Shown: positions 35,401 through 43,885 of the stretch, in pieces
How the letters are laid out: each line of letters starts with the position of its first letter
Numbering within the stretch: position 1 is the stretch's first letter
Assembly (NCBI GenBank): GCA_949987565.1
Contig: OX465101.1
Coordinates: 24,602,543-24,666,542, forward strand
DNA length: 64,000 nucleotides
From: Luidia sarsii
Lineage: Eukaryota; Echinodermata; Asteroidea; Paxillosida; Luidiidae
Reading direction: 5' to 3'
Translations under genes and position numbers: made by a program
Notes under the pieces: model-generated
Seen by the model: only the letters and a program-made list of their open reading frames with translations
Databases searched by the model: none
What the model was told of the DNA's origin: nothing

Positions 35401-38400
35401 GCATTTTACTATAGGTAGGCGATAATGAAATGGTTGTACGGTGTGCATAACATTTGTTAAACTTTATTAAATAATTAAATATTCGTCGACATTTATATTC
35501 GTGATTCGACCTTCATAAGAAGAGAAAAAGGAAACAATCATCCTAGAAAAATGTAGTAACGAGGTTGCAGCGACATTTTTAATCTTAGTTAATGGTATAT
35601 GAATAAAAAAATAAGTAGTCCATACGCCATCCTTACAATAAAAAAGTTGGATCGGAGCACATCGTGGATGGAGTGTAAAACGTGGTACAGTACTGTTCTC
35701 GTATTTATTATCTTGTGTTTGCGGTCACCTCCTGTGTGGTTTTATGGTGGCCGCCTGGCCAGATCCACTAGTGTCAGTGTTACCATCGGCGCGCCGCGTC
35801 GGGCCGAGTCCAAGAGCAAGTACCCAGAATGCAGTCGTCCATGAAAGATTATGCAAATCCCACACCTTTTGTTATGCAGGAATCTTAATCTTCGCGGCGG
35901 CGCCGCATGTCGGCCGGACGGGGCGCACCGACCCGCGGCGCAGTGCGGCGCTGTGCGGTGGGTCGCGTCGCGCCGATAAAAATCTTTTTGACATGGGTGC
36001 CTAAGGCAAAGTGTAAAGTTTGTTTTCTTGTCATATATGAAGATTAACACCAGTTCTTGTTACTGGGGGGGTGAAATCACGTGTTTACTTTCCGTTTAAG
36101 TCGGTCGTTAAGCACCTCTATGGAATTGGGCCCAGGGTGCGCCAGTCAGAAGTGCTTAACCATAAACTGTCTTTCAAAATTCCTCTTTACCTTTTTCCTT
36201 TGCCGTCACCAAAGGAGTACGTCCAGAGAGTTCCTGCAGACAGCCTGGCCCTGGAGCTGGTCAGTCTCTTGAGGCAGTCGGCCAGCCAGGAGACGGCCGA
36301 CTACAGCGCCACGGTGGCTCAGATGACCGGTACCCTGTTCAACATGCTGGACCACCGCTGCTGGTACGACAGGCTGGCTCCATGGAAGGCGCTCACCCTC
36401 CACCTGACGAGAATAGTCAAGGGGTAGGTGGTCCTGTATTGCATACGTCAGACGAGTCACAAGTCCAAGGTCTGGTGGCCCTAGTCCAAGTTGCATCACT
36501 GGTGTTTGGGTACCAGTCTCGGGTCATCTGGGTTGAGATCGAGTCCAAGTCTCGAGTTATCTAGTTGAGATCGAGTCCAAGTCTCGAGTTATCTAGTTGA
36601 GATGGAGTCCAAGTCTTGAGTCATCTAGTTGAGATGGAGTCCAAGTCTTGAGTCATCTAGTTGAGATCGAGTCCAAGTCTTGAGTCATCTAGTTGAGATC
36701 AAGTCCAAGTCACGAGTCATCTAGTTGAGATCGAGTCCAAGTCTTGAGTCATCTAGTTGAGATCGAGTCCAAGTCTCGAGTTATCTAATTGAGATGGAGT
36801 CCAAGTCTTGAGTCATCTAGTTGAGATGGAGTCCAAGTCTTGAGTCATCTAGTTGAGATCGAGTCCAAGTCTCGAGTCATCTAGTTGAGATCGAGCCCAA
36901 GTCCTGAGTCATCTAGTTGAGATCGAGTCCAAGTCTCGAGTCATCTAGTTGAGATTGAGTCCAAGTCTCGAGTCATCTAGTTGAGATCGAGTCCAAGTCT
37001 CAAGTCATCTAGTTGAGATCGAGTCCAAGTCTCAAGTCATCTAGTTGAGATCGAGTCCAAGTCTCAAGTCATCTAGTTGAGATCAAGTCCAAGTCTTGAG
37101 ACATCTAGTTGAGATCGAGTCCAAGTCTCGAGTCATCTAGTTGAGATCGAGTCCAAGTCTCGAGTCATCTAGTTGAGATCGAGTCAAAGTCTTAAGTCAT
37201 CTAGTTGAGATCGAGTCCAAGTCTTGAGTCATCTAGTTGAGATTGAGCCCAAGTCTTGAGTCATCTAGTTGAGATCGAGGCCAAGTCTTGAGTCATCTAG
37301 TTGAGATCAAGCCCAAGTCTCAAGTCATCTAATTGAGATCGAGTCCAAGTCTCGAGTTATCTAGTTGAAATCGAGTCCAAGTCTCGAGTCATCTAGTTGA
37401 GATCGAGCCCAAGTCTTGAGTCATCTAGTTGAGATTGAGCCCAAGTCTTGAGTCATCTAGTTGAGATCGAGTCCAAGTCTTGAGTCATCTAGTTGAGATC
37501 AAGCCCAAGTCTCAAGTCATCTAATTGAGATCGAGTCCAAGTCTCGAGTTATCTAGTTGAAATCGAGTCCAAGTCTCAAGTCATCTAGTTGAGATCGAGC
37601 CCAAGTCTCAACTCATCTAGTTGAGATCAAGTCCAAGTCCCGAGTCATCTAGTTGAAATCGAGTCCAAGTCTTGAGTCATCTAGTTGAGATCGAGCCCAA
37701 GTCTTGAGTCATCTAGTTCAGATCAAGTCCAAGTCTTGAGTCATCTAGTTCAGATCGAGTCCAAGTCTTGAGTCATCTAGTTCAGATCGAGTCCAAGTCT
37801 TGAGTCATCTAGTTGAGATTGAGCCCAAGTCTCGAGTTATCTAGTTGAGATCGAGTCCAAGTCTCGAGTCATCTAGTTGAGATCGAGTCCAAGTCTCAAG
37901 TCATCTAGTTGAGATCGAGTCCAAGTCTCAAGTCATCTAGTTGAGATCAAGTCCAAGTCTTGAGTCATCTAGTTGAGATCGAGTCCAAGTCTTGAGTCAT
38001 CTAGTTGAGATCGAGTCCAAGTCTCGAGTCATCTAGTTGAGATCAAGTCCAAGTCTTAAGTCATCTAGTTGAGATCGAGTCCAAGTCTCGAGTCATCTAG
38101 TTGAGATCAAGTCCAAGTCTTAAGTCATCTAGTTGAGATCGAGTCCAAGTCTGAAGTCATCTAGTTGAGATCGAATCCAAGTCTCAAGTCATCTAGTTGA
38201 GATCAAGTCCAAGTCTTAAGTCATCTAGTTGAGATCGAGTCCAAGTCTCAAGTCATCTAGTTGAGATCAAGTCCAAGTCTTAAGTCATCTAGTTGAGATC
38301 GAGTCCAAGTCTGAAGTCATCTAGTTGAGATCGAATCCAAGTCTCAAGTCATCTAGTTGAGATCGAGTCCAAGTCTTAAATCATCTAGTTGAGATCGAGT

Positions 38401-41400
38401 CCAAGTCTGAAGTCATCTAGTTGAGATCAAGCCCAAGTCTCAAGTCATCTAGTTGAGATCGAGCCCAAGTCCCGAGTTATCCAGGTTGAGTCTGAGTCCA
38501 AGTCTCGAGTTATCCAGGTTGAGTCTGAGTCCAAGTCTCGAGTTATCTGGGTTGAGTTCGAGCCCGAGACACAATCACAAAGGTCAAGTCGTGAGTTTGC
38601 ATCACGACTCACCTTTGAAGTTAATTCTGTCTCGGAAGCAACTTATCCAATTTTTCCCTTGAATCCCATTTACTACCGTAGAAAAGTAGGCCCATGTGCG
38701 CTGTGCATTCAAGAAACACGGTTGAACATGTTTGCTTCACTTTTCTTTTTGACTTGTGCCTGTGTGGAACAGAAAGGACCGTGTGGCCTTGGATGTTGCT
38801 AAGATGTGCTGGAGTGAGAGAGACTGGTGGGCGGGCTATCACTTTGACGAGGCAGTCGTCGACCAGCTCATGAGGAAGAGCAAGAAGGTGGCCCTGCACA
38901 AAGCCATGACTTTGATGGTGATGGAAAGCACTGGTACGACCATTGCCTTGGCTACTTCCCAACAGGGGTGGAAACGCAAAAAGTTCTCACTTCTGGTAGT
39001 CGGGGGCCAGCCAGTTTTGGGGACACATTCGTTTGAAGGCCGACACTGTCTTGTGCCGAATGGCCCAATGTGTACAAGCTGAATAGGGTCATTGCATCCA
39101 CAGCTGTGCCTGTGAATGGCTGCACTGAATGGCCCACAGTGTACAAGCTGAATAGGGTCATTGCATCCACAGCTGTGACTGTGAATGGGTGCACTGAATG
39201 ACCCATTGTGTACAAGCTGAATAGGGTCATTGCATCCACAGCTGTGACTGTGAATGGCCCACTGTGTACAAGCTGAAAAGGGTCATTGCATCCACAGCTG
39301 TGACTGTGAATGGGTGCACTGAATGACCCATTGTGTACAAGCTGAATAGGGTCATTGCATCCACAGCTGTGACTGTGAATGGCCCACTGTGTACAAGCTG
39401 AAAAGGGTCATTGCATCCACAGCTGTGACTGTGAATGGCTGCACTGAATGGCCCAATGTGTACAAGCTGAATAGGGTCATTGCATCCACAGCTGTGACTG
39501 TGAATGGCTGCACTGAATGGTCCACTGTGTACAAGCTGAATAGGGTCATTGCATCCACAGCTGTGACTGTGAATGGCTGCACTGAATGACCCATTGTGTA
39601 CAAGCTGAACAGGGTCATTGCATCCACAGCTGTGACTGTGAATGGCTGCACTGAATGACCCATTGTGTACAAGCTGAATAGGGTCATTGCATCCACAGCT
39701 GTGACTCTGAATGGCTGCACTGAATGGTCCACTGTGTACAAGCTGAATAGGATCATTGCATCCACAGCTGTGACTGTGAATGGCTGCACTGAATGGCCCA
39801 TTGTGTACAAGCTGAATGGGGTCATTGCATCCACAGCTGTGACTGAATGGGTGTACTGAATGGCTCATTGTGTACAAGCTAAATGGGGTCATTGCATCCA
39901 CAGCTGTGACTGTGAATGGGTGCACTGAATGACCCATTGTGTACAAGCTGAATAGGGCCATTGCATCCATAGCTGTGACTGTGAATTGGTGCACTGAATG
40001 GTCCACTGTGTACAAGCTGAATAGGGTCATTGCATCCACAGCTGTGAATGTGAATGGCTGCACTGAATGGCCCATTGTGTACAAGCTGAATGGGGTCTTT
40101 GCATCCACAGCTGTGACTGTGAATGGGTGCACTGAATGGCCCATTGTGTACACGCTGAATGGGGTCATTGCATCCACAGCTGTGACTGTGAATGGGTGTA
40201 CTGAATGGCCCACTGTGTACAAGCTGAATGGGGTCATTGCATCCACAGCTGTGACTGTGAATGGTTGCACTGAATGGTCCAATGTGTACAAGCTGAATAG
40301 GACCATTGCATCCACAGCTGTGACTGAATGGCCCACTGTGTACAAGCTGAAAAGGGTCATTGCATCCACAGCTGTGACTGTGAATGGCTGCACTGAATGA
40401 CCCATTGTGTACAAGCTGAACAGGGTCATTGCATCCACAGCTGTGACTGTGAATGGCTGCACTGAATGACCCATTGTGTACAAGCTGAATAGGGTCATTG
40501 CATCCACAGCTGTGACTGTGAATGGCTGCACTGAATGGCCCATTGTGTGCAAGCTGAATAGGGTCATTGCATCCACAGCTGTGACTGTGAATGGCTGCAC
40601 TGAATGGCCCAATGTGTACAAGCTGAATTGGGTCATTGCATCCACAGCTGTGACTGTGAATGGCTGCACTGAATGGTCCACTGTGTACAAGCTGAATTGG
40701 GTCATTGCATCCACAGCTGTGACTGAATGGCTGCACTGAATGACCCATTGTGTACAAGCTGAATAGGGTCATTGCATCCACAGCTGTGACTGTGAATGGC
40801 TGCACTGAATGGTCCACTGTGTACAAGCTAAAAAGGGTCATTGCATCCACAGCTGTGACTGAATGGGTGTACTAAATGGGCCTCTGTGTACAAGCTGAAT
40901 AGGGTCATTGCATCCACAGCTGTGACTGTGAATGGCTGCACTGAATGGTCCACTGTGTACAAGCTAAAAAGGGTCATTGCATCCACAGCTGTGACTGTGA
41001 ATGGGTGCACTGAATGGCCCACTGTGTACAAGCTGAATAGGGTCATTGCATCCACAGCTGTGATTGAATGGGTGCACTGAATGGCCCATTGTGTACAAGA
41101 TGAATAGGGTCATTGCATCCACAGCTGTGACTGTGAATGGGTGCACTGAATGGTCCAATGTGTACAAGCTGAAAAGGGTCATTGCATCCACAGCTGTGAC
41201 TGTGAATGGCTGCACTGAATTGCCCATTGTGTACAAGCTGAATGGGGTCATTCCATCCACAGCTGTGACTGTGAATAGGTGTACTGAATGGCCCACTGTG
41301 TACAAGCTGAATGGGGTCATTGCATCCACAGCTGTGACTGTGAATGGGTGCACTGAATGGTCCAATGTGTACAAGCTGAATAGGATCATTGCATCCACAG

Positions 41401-42849
41401 CTGTGACTGTGAATGGCCCACTGTGTACAAGATGAATAGGGTCATTGCATCCACAGCTGTGACTGTGAATGGGTTCACTGAATGGCCCATTGTGTACAAG
41501 CTGAATAGGGTCATTGCATCCACAGCTGTGACTGTGAATGGCTGCACTGAATGACCCATTGTGTGCAAGCTGAATAGGGTCATTGCATCCACAGCTGTGA
41601 CTGTGAATGGGTGCACTGAATGGCCCATTGTGTGCAAGCTGAATAGGGTCATTGCATCCACAGCTATGACTGAATGGGTGCACTGAATGGCCCATTGTGT
41701 GCAAGCTGAATGGGGTCATTGCATCCACAGCTGTGACTGTGAATGGGTGCACTGAATGGCCCATTGTGTGCAAGCTGAATGGGGTCATTGCATCCACAGC
41801 TGTGACTGAATGGCTGCACTGAATGGCCCATTGTGTGCAAGCTGAATGGGGTCATTGCATCCACAGCTGTGAGTGTAAATAGGGGCCCCCATTGGTCACT
41901 GTTCATAAACACAATGGTTCAGTTTTTCCCAGGGAGCAGTCAGCCAACGCAATAAAGCAAAGTCTTAACTAAGCATCTAGAATTGAATAGGAAGGAAAGG
42001 GTTGTTCATCGTGGTGGTACAGACAGGGAGAAAAGTAAGCAAAGTTAACGCGATGTCATGTTGCTGGTAGCGACATTTCAGTTGCTAGTACTGCTAACCT
42101 TCATCAGGCAGCAATTGTAATCTCATCTACGATTGATCGGGACACCATTGTGCAAATTAATGAGGAAGTATTAACCATGGAATTGAACCCCACCAAGCTG
42201 CCTGTAGTCTTTTGGCCCGAGCAGGCAGTCGGGCAGAACAATGAGCATGCTGAACTCATTGCAATACCAGGCAGGGAAAAACCCTCATTTATTTGACATT
42301 TAGTTGTGTGGGGTTTTTTTTCTGTCCCTCTTTTTTTTTTCAGGCTTGCCCTTCATCCAGCAGGTGAAGAAGTTCTTCTCTAAGAAGCAGGACGAGGTGT
42401 CCCTCAAGAGGCTGGACAAGTTTGTCGAACTCGCCAGACGGTCGGTCAGGCTGGGATTGAGGACGGCAAAATCTGAACTGGAAAAGAGAGAAAGATGGTG
42501 CAAGAAGAAAAGGAAGAAGAAGAAGAAGAAGAAGAAGAAGAAGGAGAAGGAGAAAGAGGAGGAAATGGAGGGGGAAGAGCAGGAGGAAGAGAAAGAGGGG
42601 GAGGAAGAAGACGAGGAAGGGAAGGGGGATGAGAAAGAGGAGGTGGAGGAGGTAGAGGAGGAATTGGAGGAGGAAGAGCAGGAGGAGAAAGAGGAGGAAA
42701 AGCAGGAGGAGGAGAAAGAGGAGGAGGAAGGGGAGGAAAACGAGAAAGAGGAGGAAGAGGAGGAGGATGAGAAAGAGCAGGAAGAGGAGGAAGGGGAGGT
42801 GGACGAGAAAGAGGAGGTGGAGGAGGAAGCGGAGGAGGAGGAGATATGA
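23225..42849 (+). CDS. TAF1A: TAF1A, RNA polymerase I SL1/TIF-IB subunit (complete gene, 10 exons)
   Basis: This encodes the TBP-associated factor RNA polymerase I subunit A (TAFI48). In vertebrates it joins TBP, TAF1B, TAF1C and TAF1D in the SL1 complex that recruits Pol I to rDNA promoters in the nucleolus. Ten exons with GT-AG borders and compatible phases give 1818 nt, 605 residues plus stop. Diagnostic matches to the family include ERLGTVLQAPGIWDIFI (human: IPGVWDPFV), NGNNPNAFRYLYEFL (human: NPNAHIYLYNFL) and WSERDWWAGYHF (human: NWWPGFHF). An in-frame TAA at 23195 makes ATG 23225 the start. The core (~490 residues) is slightly longer than the human protein (450). A Lys/Glu-rich tail of about 115 residues follows and is not in the vertebrate protein. 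Introns 5, 6, 8 and 9 are tandem arrays. Confidence 0.95.
23486..23955. mobile_element. GTGACCCGCTC-ended MITE in TAF1A intron 1
   Basis: The ends TTTGTGACCCGCTC (about 23487) and GAGCGGGTCACATTT (about 23937-23951) are inverted copies. The roughly 465-bp interior is AT-rich and non-coding. It resembles the GTGACCCG element at 6511-6766 at its termini and fills most of the 654-bp intron. Confidence 0.75.
24093..24256 (+). CDS. TAF1A: TAF1A exon 2 (residues 72-126)
   Basis: It encodes CVKKRPGCSEHSGYKLLQAC and LTQRWPEASQVMELICLYP, ending DVIWK. This aligns with the human segment ending EIIWK (helical-repeat start). The acceptor tract is a near-pure run of about 17 C followed by GCAG. The donor AAG|GTAAAA is in phase 0. 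Confidence 0.93.
24374..24438 (+). CDS. TAF1A: TAF1A exon 3 (residues 127-147 plus split codon)
   Basis: It encodes CGLEILYNHPDTDPATVEHF, matching human GSEILFYHPKSN. The acceptor is CTCTCCAG and the donor TTCAG|GTAAGA (phase 2). Intron 2 is only 117 bp. Confidence 0.93.
24460..24612. mobile_element. Degenerate fragment of the TTAA family in TAF1A intron 3
   Basis: ATTGCGCxATTxTGGGACTT then TGxTGGATGATCGAGGGA then GTGCTGGCATGC recalls the corresponding part of the 25529-26231 element. No termini survive, so assignment is weak. Confidence 0.4.
25065..25167 (+). CDS. TAF1A: TAF1A exon 4 (residues 148-182)
   Basis: It encodes NVEGIYCQRRWKRMEKAFYM then LGRGQTKEAQVAAE. This aligns with human YLKISLQHALYLLHHGMLKD, a helical hairpin. 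The acceptor is GACTCCAG|C (joins AG|C = Ser) and the donor GAG|GTAGGC, phase 0. Confidence 0.93.
25483..25528. repeat. Truncated (AAT)n-GCGCTT type retroposon tail, interrupted by a TTAA element
   Basis: (ATA/AAT)n followed by CATTTATAAGGCACTTAA matches the repeat at 63405-63500 at its tail. It is cut exactly at TTAA by the element that follows, and may continue at 26232 (TACGGCTGTT). Confidence 0.55.
25529..26231 (-). mobile_element. TTAA-flanked (piggyBac-like) nonautonomous element, full copy B
   Basis: This 703-bp element, with TTAA at both ends, has termini CCACTTCGCGCCGGG and CCCGGCGCAAAGTGG. TTAA duplication with termini beginning CC is the hallmark of piggyBac-superfamily elements. 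No transposase is encoded. It lies in TAF1A intron 4 in opposite orientation to copy A, so the pair at 22.7-23.2 and 25.5-26.2 kb is inverted across exons 1-4. Confidence 0.85.
26883..27027 (+). CDS. TAF1A: TAF1A exon 5 (residues 183-230 plus split codon)
   Basis: It encodes VFHQHMVRKGDLKSDEHWKT, then VTRAYTGMLKYVQCRESQSE. This corresponds to human ILINLIQAYKGLLQYYTWSE. The acceptor CCACCCAG is in phase 0 and the donor GGAG|GTGAGG in phase 1. The acceptor is modest, but the phase and homology support it. Confidence 0.9.
27040..31870. repeat. TGCCCTCCCC decamer array filling TAF1A intron 5
   Basis: About 4.5 kb consists of a 10-bp unit TGCCCTCCCC with variants (TGCCCTTACC, TGCCTTCCCC, TGTCCTGCAC). 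Recurring spacer blocks lie at about 27486-27610, 27921-28040, 30156-30280 and 31260-31385. They read TTTTAGTCAAGCTAGGAATA then TTTCTTTCCCCTGTTCCACC then GCTACCGGTTAGTTCA. These make higher-order units of different lengths. The minus strand is GGGGAGGGCA repeated, a G-quadruplex-competent sequence. Long open frames in it (up to 616 codons) are periodic artefacts. Confidence 0.93.
31085..31230. repeat. Duplicated ~140-bp segment flanking the last decamer block
   Basis: GCCTGCATACAACCAxGGAG then GTAGGCCGCGCTGGGGTGAG then CATGACCTTCCGTAT, ending GTTGCCTCGACT, occurs here and again at about 31858-31992. The intervening decamer module (31240-31860) was therefore probably duplicated together with its flank. 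Confidence 0.85.
32380..32477 (+). CDS. TAF1A: TAF1A exon 6 (residues 231-263)
   Basis: It encodes DAEEFTVQDACERLGTVLQA, then PGIWDIFITKQVE, the best-conserved TAF1A block (human KIPGVWDPFVKSYVE). The acceptor is CTCATTCAG (G|AC = Asp) and the donor GAG|GTAAGA, phase 0. Confidence 0.95.
32485..33098. repeat. (CCTG)n/(CCCG)n tetranucleotide array filling TAF1A intron 6
   Basis: About 615 of the 682 intron bases are CCTG, with interspersed CCCG, CCAG and CTTC variants and a repeated higher-order block (CCCGCCAGCCCACCCGCCCG at several sites). It starts within 10 bp of the exon 6 donor and ends about 60 bp before the exon 7 acceptor. Confidence 0.92.
33160..33312 (+). CDS. TAF1A: TAF1A exon 7 (residues 264-314)
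   Basis: It encodes LLESEGKVNEARQCLENNCC, QNGNNPNAFRYLYEFLARSD and GRREEMTAVLK. Human has NPNAHIYLYNFLKRQKAPRS then VLK. The acceptor is GGCCAACAG and the donor AAG|GTGGGT; both are in phase 0. Confidence 0.95.
33495..36001. mobile_element. 2.5-kb element with ~46-bp inverted termini in TAF1A intron 7
   Basis: The left end reads GGCACCATGTCAAAAAGATT then TTTATCGGCGCGACGCGACC. It is mirrored at the right end (35957-36001) with one extra base, and GC-rich subterminal CGGCGCAGTGCGGCG follows on both sides. No transposase is recognised. The TSD is unclear (left flank GTGTGA, right flank TAAGGC). Two separate inverted insertions of a shorter repeat would look the same. Sub-repeats TGGACTATTCCATTA occur at 33739 and 35018. 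Confidence 0.6.
34083..34112 (+). repeat. Solo Penelope-like terminal hairpin
   Basis: GGTCCTGCTAGGATCGAAAG then TTAGGCC matches the hairpin ending the Penelope-like copies at 12.0-12.7 kb, with GTCAGG decayed to GTTAGG. It lies inside the 2.5-kb TIR element. Confidence 0.55.
36215..36423 (+). CDS. TAF1A: TAF1A exon 8 (residues 315-383 plus split codon)
   Basis: It encodes EYVQRVPADSLALELVSLLR, then MTGTLFNMLDHRCWYDRLAP and WKALTLHLTRIVKG. This corresponds to human QIVPSHKLMLEFHTLLRKSE through AWKYLAKYLKNIL. The acceptor is GTCACCAAAG and the donor GG|GTAGGT, phase 2. Confidence 0.94.
36440..38575. repeat. 32-bp minisatellite filling TAF1A intron 8 (~65 copies)
   Basis: The unit is GAGATCGAGTCCAAGTCT then YGAGTCATCTAGTT, exactly 32 bp over most of the array. 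Single-base variants recur in patterns (AAG/GAG, CGAG/TGAG/CAAG), indicating multi-unit duplication. Many units contain TGAGTCA. Only the two ends of the 2349-bp intron lie outside the array. Confidence 0.95.
38773..38933 (+). CDS. TAF1A: TAF1A exon 9 (residues 384-437 plus split codon)
   Basis: It encodes KDRVALDVAKMCWSERDWWA then GYHFDEAVVDQLMRKSKKVA. This aligns with human EEWNSRKNWWPGFHFSYF and ALACEKAFVAG. The acceptor is TGTGGAACAG (GG|A = Gly) and the donor ACTG|GTACGA, phase 1. Confidence 0.94.
39062..41880. repeat. 69-bp minisatellite filling TAF1A intron 9 (~41 copies)
   Basis: The unit is GTGTACAAGCTGAATAGGGT, CATTGCATCCACAGCTGTGA, CTGTGAATGGCTGCACTGAA, TGGCCCATT. Full units are 69 bp (23 codons); some are shortened by loss of the TGTGAATGGCTGCACTGAA segment. 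Each unit has a CACAGCTGTG palindrome. Because 69 is a multiple of three, several frames stay open for hundreds of codons on both strands. Confidence 0.95.
42344..42849 (+). CDS. TAF1A: TAF1A exon 10 with Lys/Glu-rich tail (residues 438-605)
   Basis: The acceptor TTTTTTTTTTCAG joins in phase (G|GC). GLPFIQQVKKFFSKKQDEVS then KRLDKFVELARRSVRLGLRT is a basic helical C-terminus like that of human TAF1A. From about residue 491 a poly-Lys block runs into about 95 residues of Glu-rich sequence (EEEMEGEEQEEE, EEEDEKEQEEEE) to the TGA at 42847-42849. It is encoded by an imperfect GAGGAA/GAAGAA repeat. The frame stays open over more than 340 bp of repeat. Confidence 0.88.
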
Positions 42850-43143
42850 AAAGAAATGCAAGCTCTTAGAGTGGCATTGTTTGGATTGAGTTTCCCATGA
42901 AGAGGTTAGAAGAGGTTTATCAGCAATCTTACACTGGATCATCACGAGTAATAGATGAGATTACAGGCTTTTCATGGTGAAGGTAGCAACTGCAAGTCAA
43001 TAATAGTTAGCAGTGTACCGTGCACCAATTCATGTTTTCCATAATTTGTTTAGTTTGTGTGGTGCCACGAGGAACCAGTGGCCTCATTGTTTCAGACACA
43101 TTATGCTCTGTCTGACTTTGGTCTTTAACCCATGTTGAAATAT

Positions 43144-43181
43144 AATAAATATAAGATAATAAAAAATATATTTATAATAAA
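43144..43181 (+). terminator. TAF1A: TAF1A poly(A) signals
   Basis: Three AATAAA hexamers (43144-43149, 43158-43163, 43176-43181) lie about 300 bp after the stop codon. A short (~350 nt) 3' UTR is implied; cleavage has not been observed. Confidence 0.6.
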
Positions 43182-43309
43182 AGCATACACATTGAAAAAA
43201 CAAATAGAAGTACAGGCTGTTGTTATTGCCTCTCTTTTTTTTTTTTTGTGCGTCGGATAAGGCTTGAACATTTGTGTGGTGGAATCACAATGTGGAAATT
43301 AGGTGGTTG

Positions 43310-43580
43310 ACGGCATGGAAGTCGTTTCTTTCGAGAATGTGTATGGCTCTGAGAAGAACCAGTCATTCAATGGTTTGGACCAAGCCACGACACACTCCAT
43401 TGCTCACGTCATCTGCAGGCTTCAGCGATCTCAGGGACACTGATCATGGGTTGGAATCCAGCAGTCTCCTGATGCCAGGCAGAGCACACACACGATCCTA
43501 AACGTTGAGTTACCGGCTCCTCTCAGAGCCGTACTCATTTCGGAAAGAGATGACGTGGCGTCGTCCGTCGCAAACTTTCC
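43310..43580. repeat. Foldback pair of dispersed-repeat termini between the convergent genes
   Basis: TATGGCTCTGAGAAGAACCAG (43346) and CCGGCTCCTCTCAGAGCCGTA (43511) are inverted relatives, with ATTTCGGAAAGAGATGACGT at the far side. This is the family seen at 46.5 and 49.7 kb. A SINE-like fragment (CAGCCCTTAGATGGCGGCC, TAGTCAACTAGT) follows at 43650-43700. Confidence 0.55.
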
Positions 43581-43885
43581 CACATTTTTGGGGGGCATTG
43601 TAAAGAAACAAATGTTTTGCATACCAGCGCTATTACCATCTGACATGCAGCCCTTAGATGGCGGCCTTTGTAGTCAACTAGTGTTTGACCTTTATAGTGC
43701 AGGGGAAGCCAGCTTTTCAAAAGTGATTCGCCCGAAACCACTCAAGGTCAAGGGCTAAGGAAAGAAGAAGAGAGGTAGGGACTCAGGAAGGCTGGAGATA
43801 GGAATTAACGTTCATACATGAACCAGGAATGGAATTCCATCATACGCTTGCCACAGAAATAACACAAATATGGACACAAATCCGA

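Noticed and set aside
39227..40714. 495-codon minus-strand open frame with a 23-residue repeat (DAMTLFSLYTMGHSVQPFTV...)
   Set aside because: The unit is 69 bp, a multiple of three, so frames remain open automatically. Overlapping frames on the same and opposite strand are equally open, and the array lies inside an intron.
27040..42000. CRISPR-like arrays among the tandem repeats
   Set aside because: Units are contiguous, without unique spacers, and the genome is eukaryotic with spliced genes.
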